From Rhytidiadelphus loreus (taxonomy: Eukaryota; Streptophyta; Bryopsida; Hypnales; Hylocomiaceae), in NCBI GenBank assembly GCA_947034895.1, contig OX344765.1, positions 5,461,001-5,525,000 of the forward strand: a stretch of 64,000 bases of DNA, in the 5' to 3' direction. The notes beneath the pieces were generated by a model. The model was not told where the DNA came from. It saw only the letters and a list, made by a program, of their open reading frames with translations, and did no database searches. Made by a program: the position numbers and the translations under genes. Positions 10,221 to 22,795 of the stretch are shown piece after piece (position 1 is the stretch's first letter; the number at the start of each line of letters is the position of its first letter).

Positions 10221-12344
10221 AATCAGACTGCTTGCTTGGGCCAATTTTACCAACAGCTTTAGTAGAGGAATGGAATCATTAAGTAGAGGTGCATTTGATG
10301 CACGGGCCTTCTTATAGACACTGGATTTGTGCAAAAGTGTGTGTATTGCTCTGCAGTTGTAACCAATGATGAAATCACTATCACTTGGTATTGATTATTT
10401 GTACTCCGCCAGTCAAAGACTAGTTTAGAAAATGATCTTGCTAGAAGCTTGAGGACAAATTTAGGTAATTTTTCAAGACTACCGTAAGGTATGCGCACCT
10501 ATAACCTTCACTAATTACAACTGAGTTGAGCAGGGTTAGTACTTATTATTATTATTCATTTTTTTTTTTTTTTAATGGATCTTATTGTCCTCTGGAAGAG
10601 AATTACAAGGCACTATAACATGCATAATGTTAGTTTTGAATCAGTGTTTTGAAGATTTTTGTTTGTCATTTTGAGGCCATTATTGAATGGTTGTTTTTTG
10701 AATTGGAAAAGTAATTGTGAGATGGAACATTCTTCTTCTCTTTGAAGTTTATGAAATGTTTTTGAGGGTGAGTTTAGACATCTATATAGTGCAAATGTTT
10801 TGGGAGTAACAAATGGCTACAAACACTTACTAGATGGGTGAAAGAAAAGCCATTACATGCATACTAGATATTCATTTATTGTTAAAAATATGAATATCTA
10901 GTACTTGTTGGCATAAAACTTCATCAATGATGAACAAAACTTCAATGGTTTATTTGAACATTCTATTATTGTCATATTAATAATGTTTTATTAAATAAAA
11001 TTCAATGTTTTATTTAATATTATCATATTAATAATGATTTAATATTATGTTTTAGTATAAAATACAAAAAATATTTAAAACCTTGTAGGATTAAAGGACC
11101 TATTTGGGAATGGTTTGCAAAATTGGAAGGCTTAGTGACTTCATGTTTTTGTCTTTTTACATGGATTTTTTTTCAATAGTTCGTAATGTTCTATTTGAAC
11201 CAATGATATAAACATTTGGAAGAATTATTAGTATCTATTATCATTATTTTTAAATTGATATTTATACCTTGAATTTAAGCACTTAAATCCCTAAATGCTC
11301 AAATAGAAGAGAATGAAAATCATTTTAAAATAATAACCTTTTAAGATATCTATATCATCGATTCATATAATAATTTGTATATTTGATAAACTATCTATTT
11401 TGAAGCTTTCTTAATGAAATATTAATTTGGTGAAGTGCAATTTTCAAAACATTCATCATCCACAGGATAGATGATTGAGCAATTAGGGTTTAATTTCTGA
11501 ATAAAAATAAATAAAAATAAAGAGTATGCTTATGATAATTATACCTTACTATGACTTGTTTATAAAATCAACACCTACAATTTATTGCCTAATATGAACT
11601 TGCTAGTCATTGTTTTTTAGTACTTAAAGAGACTATTTCAGATTGCTAGAAACCAGCCCTATACAATCAAAATATAATAATATAAAATAAAATTTAAAAA
11701 TTTAAATTTTGATTAAATTTTGATTTTTATAAAAAATATATTAAAAAATTATATCTAACGTGGCCGTCTCCTAGCCACGTCAGATCAGCATTCCCACAAC
11801 GTTCCTAGAGTTTCCACAGTTCGGGAACTTACAATCTCTTAAAATGCAAAAATCTCTTCTAATGTGTATAATCTCTACTCATGAGAATCTAGATTCGATT
11901 ATAGATTAAAGATTCTCCTATTTTCAACAAATTGAGAATTCATTGAAAGTTTAATTTGTACAAAGCCACAAAAATAGATTAAAAAAATCTAAAATCTTCT
12001 TGTGACTTTCATTAAGATCCACTAAAAAAATTTGGGTAATTTAATAATAGGAACAACTATCAATTGCTTATTGAACACATCTAGGTGTATTTAAGCTTTC
12101 AACAATGATATGCAAAATCAATCTACAAATTTTTGTCACAAATCATCTACATTGCACGTTTGTCTAGAGTTGATTTTAACACTTTGAAAATTCATAATTT
12201 CTTGTTGCAAAAATGCATTACAAGATGATAATCTAAAAGCGTCTTCAGACTTTCGGCAAGACCCAACCAAAAAAAATTAGGCAATTTAAATAGTAGGACC
12301 CCTGCTCAATTACTAATTCGGATGTGTAGTTCCCTTAAACTTAC
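10221..12344. other. AT-rich intergenic stretch
   Basis: No exon is recognisable. There is a T homopolymer near 10558, a small inverted repeat (ACTAGATATTCAT and partner) at 10859-10904, and the CATTAGA MITE copy B at 11622-11864. The rest is unremarkable AT-rich sequence. Confidence 0.5.
11622..11864. mobile_element. CATTAGA-type MITE, copy B
   Basis: This is a 243-bp degenerate relative of the copies at 2821 and 62731. The left end (CTTAAAGAGACTATTTCAG, then ATTGCTAGA) aligns with the left end of the 62731 copy (CATTAGAGGAGATTTCAGGC). The right end AAAATCTCTTCTAATG is the inverted counterpart. Like the 62731 copy, it carries an internal GGGAAC-type block and a TGACGTGG/GCCACGT block. It has no coding capacity. 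Confidence 0.55.
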
Positions 12345-12483
12345 TTTGTGGATGATTCCCAAATTCCATCCACAACTTTTCGTCCGAGTTCGATGAGAGA
12401 GTACGTTCATCCCTTTCGGATGAAGGTTGCGAGCGTCCTTCGGATGTAGAATTGCGCCTCCGGGGAGCCACACTTTCTGCCAT
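12345..12483 (-). CDS. Possible orphan first exon (hydrophilic, Ser/Arg/Glu-rich)
   Basis: On the minus strand an ATG at 12483 opens a hydrophilic frame beginning MAESVAPRRRNSTSEGRSQP. It continues rich in Ser, Glu and Arg to a good GTAAGT donor that would end the exon at 12345. The block is GC-richer than the AT-rich DNA beyond it, and it abuts a second GC-rich block that looks like the leader of the oxidase gene, so the interval could be a bidirectional promoter region. I could find no following exon down to the helicase gene, so it may be a remnant or a chance frame. No family is recognised. Confidence 0.25.
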
Positions 12484-12544
12484 GCCGGACACAGTTGCGA
12501 GATTCTGATTTTCAGGCAGGCCATGATTTATGGCGGAATTCAAT

Positions 12545-14513
12545 TATGGTAGGGTTTGCTTTGCGTAATTGTATCTCGGATTCCATTCTTAACAATCGGC
12601 ATCGTAAGTGGACTGTGGATCACGGAGATCCGTTTGCTCTGTGGATTCCGCTTCGTTGATTGCGTTGCTCTGCTTTTTCAGTCTTTCTTTGACTGTTTCG
12701 GGGGTGGAGAGCGCACTCAAGTGGGGAAATTATTGTTTCTGAGCCTTCTTCTCCTCAGAGTAAATTTAGTGGAACGCGTCTGCTGAAGTGGATTCGGGGG
12801 AGCTGGATGCGCTTGAAGACGACGTTCCGCAGGTGAGTGCTTCTCGTTCTTGAGACTCCTGGCTCGTTGGTTTGGAGTCAGTTTAGTTTGGACGCTGCGC
12901 ATTTGAGCTTGTTAGTGGACAGGAATAATCCAATTTGTTTGAGTTTGAGGACTTTTTGTCGGAGTGCGCAGTTTTCTTTCATGGCATGGTCGAGGCACTT
13001 AAAATGCACGTGATTAGTTTACGGACACCGAATTTCTTAGATTCTTATGAGCAAATCAAAGAGGATTTCAATAAATCAAAGAATGTTTCATTTGCGTTCT
13101 GCATGCAAGAGTTATGAAGGTTCACAGTTTTTTGGGTAGCTCATCTAAAACGACACGAACATATGTTTAGGTGTCCCACATCCTCCTAGTCGATATGTAC
13201 CAAATTTCTTAGGTTTTAGGGTGGCAGTTCTTTGTCAGTGCAATTCTGGGTGTCCCTACCGTATATGGGGTTCTGGAACAATTTTTTTGTCAGTGCGTTT
13301 ACGGGTGTCCCTTAGTCCCTACCGTATTTGGGGTTCTGGAAATTTGGGGCAGTGAATAGTGTTGCATGTAAGCATGTCGTTATAGAAGTACTGGAGTTAC
13401 CGTAGTCAAGTAGGAGGTCACAAAACCTTTCCACGCTTGTTGAACTCCTTATTATACTTGAATACAACTTCTTGTGACACAACAGAGTGTGATACAGTAG
13501 TGAAAAGGGTAACGTCCGTCCGTTCCTGGGGAAGGAGGATGTGATATTAAAGAGGTATGACCGTAGTATGAGAATGTTTGTGTTAGGGCGATGTTTCTTT
13601 CTTCTATCGGACCAAGTCTGTCGGTTTTAGGTTTCAAGGTGGCCATGTGTAGGAGTTTTCTTGACGTCGTAAGCTTTTCTTCGCTTAATGTATTTCTTAC
13701 CTTGAAATCATTATAAACTAGTTTCCTCGAGGTATCATGATTCGTCTTTTCGGAATTCAAATCAAGTGGGCAGTGTGTGTCACTAAACGAGCTTGTCTGA
13801 GTAAGTCTTGGCACGTTGCATTCATGTACATAGGTGGTGAAGGTAATAAGGGGAAAGCATGGGTTGAGGGAAAGAGATTAATTCACAAGGCAAATATGAA
13901 GCAAGGGTGGCCTGCGTTGCTCGTCTTTGCCGTATCAGTGTGGAGGCAATTGCAGATGTGGATCCGCACTTGCATTGCCATTGCCAGCTGCATTGCAGAT
14001 GCTCTACACGAAGCAGAATTTGGCACACTTCATGTGGGGTGACAGGTATTAATCGGTGACGTTCTACCCTTGAACTCCTCGCATGAGATATTATGTTCTC
14101 TTTCTCTCCAGCTTGTGAGTAGAACTGCACAAAGAATTCTTCCTGTTGTTCATGTGTTCCTGGACATCCAGCAGAAGCTCCCAAGACAGGAAACAGCAAA
14201 AATTCATATGTAGTACTTGGTGCTTTCGCATGAATAGAAAACTGAACAGCTTTCCAGCCTCATTAGTTGATAAGGTCAGTCCTGATGGGCTAACGGGTCT
14301 ACAGAGTCACTCGGTCCTCAACGACCTAGTTAATCAATGTGCTTCTTTGAGATCAACTGAAAGATTCTCTCCAGGTGCTGTCTTGTGAGGTTGTTTTTTA
14401 TTTAATTTTTGGTGAATTTAGAGAAACCAAATCACTTAAATATCGGATTCTTTGTATTGCAGAAGAGGATCAGCGCTTGAGGAATCCCTGTAAGTAGAGA
14501 CTTGGGTGCAGCC
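12545..14513 (+). other. Putative 5' leader of the oxidase gene
   Basis: No coding exon is convincing. A GC-rich block (about 12550-12832) ends at CCGCAG followed by GTGAGTGC, a strong donor. An acceptor TATTGCAG lies at about 14462, 52 bp before the oxidase start codon, so a long 5'-UTR intron is plausible. Within the putative intron a segment of about 65 bp is imperfectly duplicated (about 13228-13282 and 13290-13350), each copy containing GTCAGTGC, GGGTGTCCC and GGGGTTCTGGA. Confidence 0.4.
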
Positions 14514-15806
14514 ATGGCAGGCGTACCAAGAGATGGGGAGGCGGTCTGTGGTGCCTACGACGCAATTGTTGTAGGTGCGGGAATAATGGGAAGTTGCACA
14601 GCCTACCAAATAGCTAAGCGCGGGAAATCGGTTCTTCTGCTTGAGCAGTTTGATTTTCTTCATCACAGAGGGTCGTCACACGGCGAGTCGCGGACGATCC
14701 GGGTAACATATCCAGAGCTTTATTACACGAGAATGATGAAGGAAGCTTACCAACTCTGGGAAGAAGCGGAGAGCGAAGTTGGATACATGGTATACCATAA
14801 AACTGGGCAGCTTGACTTTGGTCCGCCTGACAGTGAGAGCTTGGTTTCGCTCGTCTCCAACCTCGCCAAAGAGAATATTGAGCACGAGGTACTAAGTCAT
14901 CAGGAATGTAAGGATCGGTTCTCATCTTTGAAGCTTCCTGACGATTCTCTCATAGTGTACACTAAGCAGGGAGGAATTCTCCGAGCATCTAAGGCTGTAG
15001 CCATGTTTCAATCCCTTGCACTTAGACATGGCGCCACGTTGAGGGACAGAGCCAAGCTTGTGCGAATATCAACTCAGTGGAAACTCTCCGACGGTTCCGA
15101 CGGAGTGCTTGTTGCTACCAACCGAGGTGCTGCTCTGGGAAGGACTTGCATACTAGCAGCTGGCGCATGGACTCCTCAGATTGTTAGGGAGCTCTCAGGG
15201 ATAGAGCTCCCTATTGAGCCGTTGCACACGTCAATCGCTTACTGGGAAGTGAAGAACGATATTTTAGCTGCTTCCAAAGGCTTCCCAGTATTTGCAGATT
15301 ATGGCAAGCCATATATTTACGGTACTCCTTCAATTGAGTATCCAGGTCTAATCAAAGTGTCGGTACATAGTGGGACCCCTTGTGACCCCAACAAGCGCAC
15401 AGTGGCTCCAGACAGGGAGCATCTGAGAACGGAAGTCAGTCCATGGCTTGCCAGTCGTTTTGACGGAATTGTGAAATCGGAAGCCCCTGTCATGGCACAT
15501 GGGTGTATGTATTCCATGACTCCTGACGAGGATTTCATTCTGGACTTCGTTCCAGGAAAAGGTGAGCTGGCTGGAAGCGGTGAACTTCACAGAGAACAGA
15601 GAATGCTAGTGGCGGCAGGATTTTCAGGGCACGGGTTTAAGATGGGACCGTTAGTGGGACGAATCATGGCGGATCTAGCCCTCAATGGAACAGCTCCAGG
15701 TGTGCCTCTGGAACTATTTTCTATCAGGCGTTTTGTGAGGAACCCATTGGGTAACCAGAAGGGAGATTCGCAAGTGAAGCCTGTGGTACTCCCAAGTTCA
15801 TCTTAG
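14514..15806 (+). CDS. SOX: Sarcosine / L-pipecolate oxidase-like flavoenzyme
   Basis: This is an intronless frame of 430 residues in the DAO/MSOX family. The FAD dinucleotide motif VVGAGIMGS lies at residues 19-27 (GxGxxG at 21-26) and is followed by the family region containing GSSHGESR. Near the C-terminus, HGCMYSMTPDEDF carries Cys331 at the position that binds FAD covalently in bacterial monomeric sarcosine oxidase. The later GFSGHGFKMGP segment is also typical. Plant members oxidise L-pipecolate or sarcosine in peroxisomes, releasing hydrogen peroxide. The C-terminus reads PSSS and not SKL, so peroxisomal import by a canonical PTS1 is not supported here. The start is the ATG in GCAGCCATGG. 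A splice acceptor just upstream suggests a 5'-UTR intron. Substrate preference cannot be read from sequence. Confidence 0.93.
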   Translation: MAGVPRDGEAVCGAYDAIVVGAGIMGSCTAYQIAKRGKSVLLLEQFDFLHHRGSSHGESRTIRVTYPELYYTRMMKEAYQLWEEAESEVGYMVYHKTGQLDFGPPDSESLVSLVSNLAKENIEHEVLSHQECKDRFSSLKLPDDSLIVYTKQGGILRASKAVAMFQSLALRHGATLRDRAKLVRISTQWKLSDGSDGVLVATNRGAALGRTCILAAGAWTPQIVRELSGIELPIEPLHTSIAYWEVKNDILAASKGFPVFADYGKPYIYGTPSIEYPGLIKVSVHSGTPCDPNKRTVAPDREHLRTEVSPWLASRFDGIVKSEAPVMAHGCMYSMTPDEDFILDFVPGKGELAGSGELHREQRMLVAAGFSGHGFKMGPLVGRIMADLALNGTAPGVPLELFSIRRFVRNPLGNQKGDSQVKPVVLPSSS

Positions 15807-18000
15807 ATTGTAGGTGCCAGCTCCTCTTAAACCTGTAAATATATTTGTCTATGATACCAGATTGAAGCTTTGTAATTTGACAGGCAAAGCTTGCAGTTAG
15901 ATTCCTTACTGAATTGTAATTAATCAATTGCGCAGTGAAACGCATGCCTACAACATTATGGGATCGTAATTACTAAGGCTGCTACGGAACTAAAACTATA
16001 GAGTGTTTTACATGGGTACTGTAATGCTCTCTTAATTACCGTATGCACTTGGAGCATATCATTGTGAAGATAATTTAGATATCATTGGCTTTTGAAGCAA
16101 AATGAAATTTTGTTCATTTGAAAATGAATCATTATACAATTAGACAAGGGCCTATGTGATTATCACATCTACAAAGGAGCATGGGATTTGAGTGGTTCTT
16201 TCTAAATGTGTTGGGTCTTGCACTAGGTACAGGTATTATGCATATGTTTCATATTTATATGGTTTATAGTATTCTTGAAGGGTTTATAGATCATCTTTTT
16301 TTGTTCTTAACCTTACAAGGGTGTGGAGGCCCAAAAGTGGTTGATGGATGGCTTTTAGATCAATGAAGAAATGAAAAATGCACCTATTGGTCCAAAAATC
16401 ATATTTTTTTGAGTGACTACCTTTTTTGAGAGACTACATTAAGAATGCATTATGAAATAATGAAATTCTAGGCCATGAAGAATTGGTTGATGACCATGTA
16501 CAAAAACTACTCAATTGAGAGCACATATTATAGTTTTGATAACAAGCAACCAAGACATTTTATATATGAAGAATTTACTAGAATTATACAATATTAGAGA
16601 ATTTGACCAAGCTACAGATCCACATAATAGTAATAGCTTGGCAGCTTAGTATACAAAGAAAATTTAGCATTCAAATCAAATGGATATATCTAGAAAACCT
16701 TCCCAATAAACAATGTAATGACTTCAAAAAATTTAGTTTAGGAGACTTGAATTAATGCAAGGTTCACCATTGTACAAAATAGGCCCTACAAAATCTAATG
16801 CACTTGAATGGAAAATGGATCCTTTCAAACGACTAATCCTCTTCCATTGCATCCTCTTTCATGACTTGTACATGTTGTTGTAGTAGTACAACTACCCCGT
16901 GCAAGTAGTTGTGTAATTTGGGTCGATAAAAACAATTGTCATGCAATACAAAATGAATATCCATGAAATACATATGCCATAACATGTTCAAATGTTCAAT
17001 GGATGATAAATTAACACTTTGAGAACTTTATTACAATGAATACATTCCATGCTTGTACAAAAGTCTTTATATGTGTGTTTCTAAAAAGAGTATAGCCTCA
17101 AGTATAGTCTCAAGGATTTGGATATTAGTAGTTGGCACCAAGGTAATCCTTTCCTTCTTGCAATTTGACAATATTGTTACTAAAGTAATACATAAGTCAA
17201 CTATCACGTCTAGATGAAAACAAAACTATGAATAGAACCAAATCTAGTTGAATATGGGGTAAAACATGTGTTGTTTATGATGCAAATATCTACATTGCTA
17301 CCACTGCCAAGATTGTTCAAGATACTAGTGTAAATAACAATATACATGATCTTAAATCAGCCTTCTCTTTGGCATCCACATACATGTTTTACCATCCTTT
17401 GTATACTCCTTGAGTAGGTGTTTGAACATTTCGTATATCATATCTATTGTTACTCTAATACCCACTTCCTCAACAATATCCCACACTATCTTCTTTGTAT
17501 GTTTTACCATCTTCTTTATCTAGTCTTTTTTACCCCAATCTTCTAGTAAAAGATAAAAAGACATTTGTTGAACCACTTTGGAAATGTAGGTGTGGGAAGC
17601 GACCAATTATCAAATTGCATGCTGCACACAGTTTGCTTACGTTGGTTGTACAAACTTATATCACATTTTGCAGGCCACTCGCAACAATGTGTTCAATCAG
17701 ATGGGCCACCATGTAGACCGAGTGGCTTTGTATCCCCTTGTAGTGTCAATGGACCTCAGAAATACCTCTCCACTTGTATATGCCAAATTGACATCTAGTG
17801 CGTCACATTATCCCATCTGTTTGAACATATTATCACTCTGTAAGGGTGAATGTAAAAGAATAGACTCCTTATTTTGTGCTTGATTAATCTAATTTTCTAT
17901 ACCTCTCCTAGCTAATTTGGGGCCTCTACTTGCAAATATGAACTCAAAATTTGTATATTTTATCAAATAAAAAGTTCTTGTGTCAGACCGTTATGAAAGC
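15807..18000. other. Oxidase 3' region and AT-rich intergenic DNA
   Basis: The first 150 bp probably hold the oxidase 3' UTR. Beyond that the sequence is AT-rich, with no recognised gene, tRNA or element with clear termini. Short open frames between 17495 and 17883 overlap in three frames and resemble no family I know. Confidence 0.45.
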
Positions 18001-20009
18001 ATCATAAACTCGGTTCATCTCATCTGCAACTGAAAGTCGGTATCATCGCATGACGGAAGCTTCATCGTCATTCATCCAAAGTAACCGCGGACGGGGAGGT
18101 CCGTTTGTATTTGTGGTTCGCTGTAGGACGATTCCGGTGAGTCGCCGAAGGTTTTGGTAGCGCAGCGAGGAATTCTGGAATCGGTTAGCAAGCAAGCTGC
18201 ACGATCGAACGCTGGATTTCGCACATGCCCTCATTGCATCCGCATCTCATTAGGAGCGCCGGATTTCGATTACTCAGCGCGTGGCATAGCAATCTCTGGA
18301 GCAATTCAATAATTAGGGTTTCCCCTGATTCCTCTCTTTTGGGTAAAACCCTTATAGGGTGAAGTATATTAATCAGGACGCCCGAAGGCAAAACACGCCC
18401 GGAGGCAAAAAACACGCCCGGAGGCGGTAGACACGCCCGAAGGCAGTACCCGTACCTGATTCCTCTCTTGGTGAGCCTCTGGCATTCGATCGGTCACGAT
18501 CGCAACAATCGATCGTATGTACTTCTTTCGCAGATTCTATTTCGTTGATTGTGCGCTTGTTTTGAGTGTGGGTTTTCATGGAGGGATTATGTGACGAGTT
18601 CTGAGGAGTTTGGTAGAAGGAATCGTTTTGCTAGTGATGAGGGACGTTACTTGCAGATGTCGTTGCTAGAACGATAGCTTGTCTGGTGTTAAAGAACAGT
18701 TTTTTTTCAACTAGTGTGGCAGGATAGTCAAGTACGAGAGTAGGTATTGCTGGTGGAGAGTATCAGGGATTGTAAATTTGGGGTACTTCAGGTTCCGTCT
18801 CCTTCTCACATAGAGTTATGGAGTGTAGAGTTATGGAGTGGAAGGTGCTACTGGATAACACCTGGATAACACCGGTCCCTTAAAAAAAGCAATTTGTTTT
18901 CGGATACACGTGAATCTGGAAGCAGTTCAGGTTGCGAAAGTTGCTATTTGGTTTGATTTGGGATCTCTCCGCCAATGTCACAGTAGAGGTGGAGTATTTC
19001 ATATCTCTGATTAGTTTGTAGTTTCCTTGCAATAAGTCAATCAGGATTGGAAGATTCGCCTCCGTACCACTGGTCCTAAGGACCTGGGATCTTCGTTCTC
19101 GGACGTTGTTCATCGTTCACTTTTCATAACGCTGTGGACTAATGGTTGTGTTATATGATGCCACCCTGGATGACTTGTCACTTTTGTTTCTCCATAGCCT
19201 TACATATGTGAATCTAGTGTCACATAACATAGCCCTTCAACTTTCTAGATTAGTCCATAGAACCAAGTGTGAAAGAGAACCAAGTGTGAAAGGACTATCA
19301 TATATTTACGAAGAACGGCGTTCGAGAACGTTAACTCTTTCTAGCTCAGCGTCAATTTGAAAGTTTTTCCATTTTTTTCAATTAAATCTGAGATATCTAA
19401 GCTCAAGAGCACAGGATGTTGAAAAAGAACAAAAAGAACAGAGAAGAACGCTACTCTAGTTAGCAGAGGTGCAAAATACTGGAATATGACTAGACGGAGC
19501 GGGGTATCTGGTATGCCAGGTGATATTGAGGTGCTCGTGAGGGATTCTTGGTGACTGAGTTTTCAAGTTATAGCGCAAGGCTCTATAAGTACTCTGTGTC
19601 TTCGATTCTGCCAATGCGTAAGAGCGAAGACAGAGGCTTAACAAGCGTTTGTTCTGCCAATTAATTTGAATGCCTACTGGTGTAATGAGCTAGAGAGGCA
19701 GTTACTGCCTCCTTGTTGCGAAGGCATTGGGGATGCCTTAGAGACGCCTTTTCTCTGTATTTGTATTCTTTGTCTACAGCTGATGAAGTTTGTGAACACA
19801 AGAGTTTAGTGTTGTCAAGGGTAATTAGCCTCTAATGAAGAAAACCACGCGGTCAGAACACTGTCGAACTAGTGAATTTAACAGTCATAATTTCTTTGTA
19901 CAGGACATTCATAGAGTACGCAAAGCTCGTGTAATGCTCGAAGCGTGTAAATGATCAAATAGTTTGTCTTGTGTTCGTCGAAATTTTTATTACGTCGAGG
20001 AGGATCAAG
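18001..20009 (+). other. Putative promoter and 5' leader of the ERGIC-like gene
   Basis: A GC-rich block at 18030-18600 contains donor-like signals, including GTGAGT at about 18137 and GTATGT at about 18515. An acceptor-like TTTGTACAG lies near 19902, about 105 bp upstream of the ERGIC-like start codon, so a leader intron is plausible. A four-copy 19-bp tandem sits in the GC-rich block. No coding exon is supported. Confidence 0.35.
18375..18455. repeat. Four tandem 19-bp units (ACGCCCGGAGGC core)
   Basis: Four direct units of about 19 bp each carry the core ACGCCCGRAGGC with an A-rich or GTA-containing spacer. The GC-rich repeat sits in what is probably the 5' leader or core promoter of the downstream ERGIC-like gene, so it could be a tandem protein-binding array or a polymorphic leader minisatellite. 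Confidence 0.75.
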
Positions 20010-22795
20010 ATGAGCAGACCGGGGAGATGGCAAGCGATCAAAAATATGGATGCGTTTCCCCGAGCCCAGGAGCATTTGATGCAAAAGACTTCGTCTGGTG
20101 CAGCCGGTTAGTGCGTGATTGCACTATATGTTTGCCATTCTATCCTTTGTTCTCTGAAATGTGATAGCTGCACCCGACGGAAAGCTTGGAGCTTGTCCAT
20201 GTTAGTTTTTATGTCTGCTGTTGGGAATTCGCAAAGAGCTAACAATTTAAGGGTTGAGAGTGTTGCAGTGTCGGCAGTAGGACTATTTATAATGGCAGTT
20301 CTCTTTGTTCACGAGCTTCGCTTTTATCTGGAAGCTGTCACTGTACATGAGGTATACAATTTTGTTCATTTATATCTTTGAGTACAGAATTTTTTATATT
20401 GTATGATGCTCTACAATGACCGTTCTATTTTTTCTCCTCATGTGATTGCTTCTTATTAAAATTAACCCCCGTGAAACAGATGACTGTGGATACCAAGCTC
20501 GGGGAGAAATTGCCGATCCACATTAATATGACGTTTCCTGGTTTGCCCTGCGAAGGTTAGTCTCTAACCCCGTCAAAGCTGTTTGCTGAAAATCTTTCGC
20601 TTTGTTTAGCCATTGTGTAGTGCCAGGATATCCGCGAACGTGACTAGAGCCTCTATGTATTAAATTTCGACTTGTTAAAAGGTTATTTTGGGTTGCACAG
20701 TTTTGAGTTTGGATGCGATAGACATGTCTGGCAAGCATGAGGTTGATCTTGATACCAACATTTGGAAAGTAAGTGCTTCTTATCAACTTCGTAGATTATT
20801 TTTTACCCTTTTTTGAATCATCGCCTAATACACCTAGGCTTGTTGGTGTGCATATGTATGGAATTTGGTTGTTGCTTTTGGCGTCTCAACATCGAGGAAG
20901 AATTTTTAAACGAATTCATACGAATGTAAACAATTCTTTATGGAATCGATTTATTATTTTGATGCCAACATGTGACTATTACATGCAGCTGCGTGTCCAT
21001 AGGGATGGCTACATACTGGGTTCAGAGTTTATCAGCGATCTTGTTGAGGGAGAACACAAAAAAGAAGAGCATAAGGATGGTCATAAAGACGAGCACAAAG
21101 ACCTCAAAGGTATTACAGTCTCTTTTGTATGCCAGGAATTCAAAAGCCAAAGTTGATATATTCGTGGGTTTTAGTTGTGCTTATATCGATTCTAGGTCTT
21201 TAGTGCTGTCTGTGTTGGTTCACTCGTGGATTGACAGTAAAGTCAACACAAAGGCATCTATTCACAAATCGTCTATTTTACTTACAGGACATGAACTTGA
21301 TAAGCAAGGAGCTCATGTTGAAGTAACAGGCATGCCTATTCACAGACACTCCTCCCAGAAAGATCCCGCACAAGTGATAAAAGAGGTCAAGAAGGCGATT
21401 GAGGATAGAGAAGGGTGTCAGGTAATTGAATTTCCTAAATTTGATTTCTTTGAATCAATTCTAGTACATCTACCTCAGTCTACTCTGACCTTAAATATGG
21501 CTTAAATTGAATTTTTCTTCGCTTGTGCAGATATTTGGTGTGCTTGATGTGGAGCGCGTTGCAGGAAATTTTCATATTTCTATGCATGGTCTAAGCCTTT
21601 ATGTTGCCTCGGAGGTATTTTTTTTAATTATTATTTTTCACAGAAACTTTTTTTGGAATTTGTCTTGACGAGACTCTCGTGGAGTAATTTGACGGATTGA
21701 CTGTCAATACTGTTGGTAAATAGTGTCAGTTGGGACGCCTTTGCATAACACAGTTGGGAAATGTTGGACAGATATTTGAGACAGGGTATGAGGTGAATGT
21801 TAGTCATGTCATACATGATCTATCATTTGGGCCAGCTTATCCAGGCGCTCACAACCCACTTGATGGGAGTGAGCGCATACTTCGCGATACCAGCGGTACT
21901 TTCAAATACTTTCTGAAGGTAGGGTGCGTTGGGCTATGTGGGTGGCTATGATTAGCCTGCTGAATTGATTCTTGCCTTCTTGTAGTTGAGCAATACAGAT
22001 AATTGTTTTCTGAAATTTCCCGGTTTGCACGTGGTGATCCAAGGCTTTCTCTCGTCATTTATATCCCTACTGTATTCGTTAACTGTAAGAGAGACTTATC
22101 CTTGGTCTGATGAGTTATTCTTTTTAATCTTGCACGCAGATTGTGCCTACTGAGTATCATTATTTAAGTGGAGAGGTGATGCCAACAAACCAGTTTTCTG
22201 TTACTGAGTACTACCAACAAGTGAAGCCCACTGACCGGTCTTATCCAGGTAAGTTCAGCCTCTCCACTTTGTCTACTTTCTTTATGGTGAAGTTCAAAAT
22301 TGGTACTTGTATGACAAAGCTATAGTATCTTGTACATCTTGCTAAGTAGATTAAATGTAAAGTACTGAGAATTGCGATTGGCTTTTTGCATGGCACTCGT
22401 TAATGGGGACAATACTTGATTGATGTCGGTGACCGAGGTAGACTAATCTTTCTGTTGTTGCGGGGTGTCGATGCAGCCGTTTACTTTGTGTACGACTTGT
22501 CACCAATCGTGGTCACCATCACGGAAAGTAGGCGCAATTTTGGCCATTTTATCACGCGTCTATGTGCGGTTCTCGGTGGAACCTTTGCAGTTACAGGTAC
22601 TGTCCAAATTCTCTTCCTTTATCCATGGCATCTATGGACGTTGTCACTTTCCGTTCTTAATGTACTGCATATTTTATTATTGAATTCAACACTGATAGTG
22701 GCAGTGTCTCAATTGATCATACAGGTATGTTGGACAGATGGATGTCCAGGATAATTGAGTTGATGACAAGTTCAACAAAGGGAACCTTCTTGTAG
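20010..22795 (+). CDS. ERGIC2/3 (Erv41/Erv46)-like ER-Golgi cargo receptor
   Basis: Eleven exons: 20010-20106, 20269-20351, 20480-20555, 20701-20768, 20989-21109, 21288-21421, 21531-21614, 21772-21918, 22140-22248, 22477-22596, 22725-22795. They join in frame to 369 residues. A short N-terminal cytosolic tail precedes transmembrane segment 1 (about 33-50). A long lumenal domain carries family signatures GVLDVERVAGNFHIS, HDLSFGPAYPG and TNQFSVTEYY. Transmembrane segment 2 spans about 331-349, within ITRLCAVLGGTFAVTG. The family cycles between ER and Golgi in COPII/COPI vesicles as a heteromeric cargo receptor. There is no thioredoxin domain, unlike plant PDIL5-4. An exon 5 linker is a charged HKDEHKD-type repeat. 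Assignment to ERGIC2 or ERGIC3 is uncertain. Confidence 0.92.
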
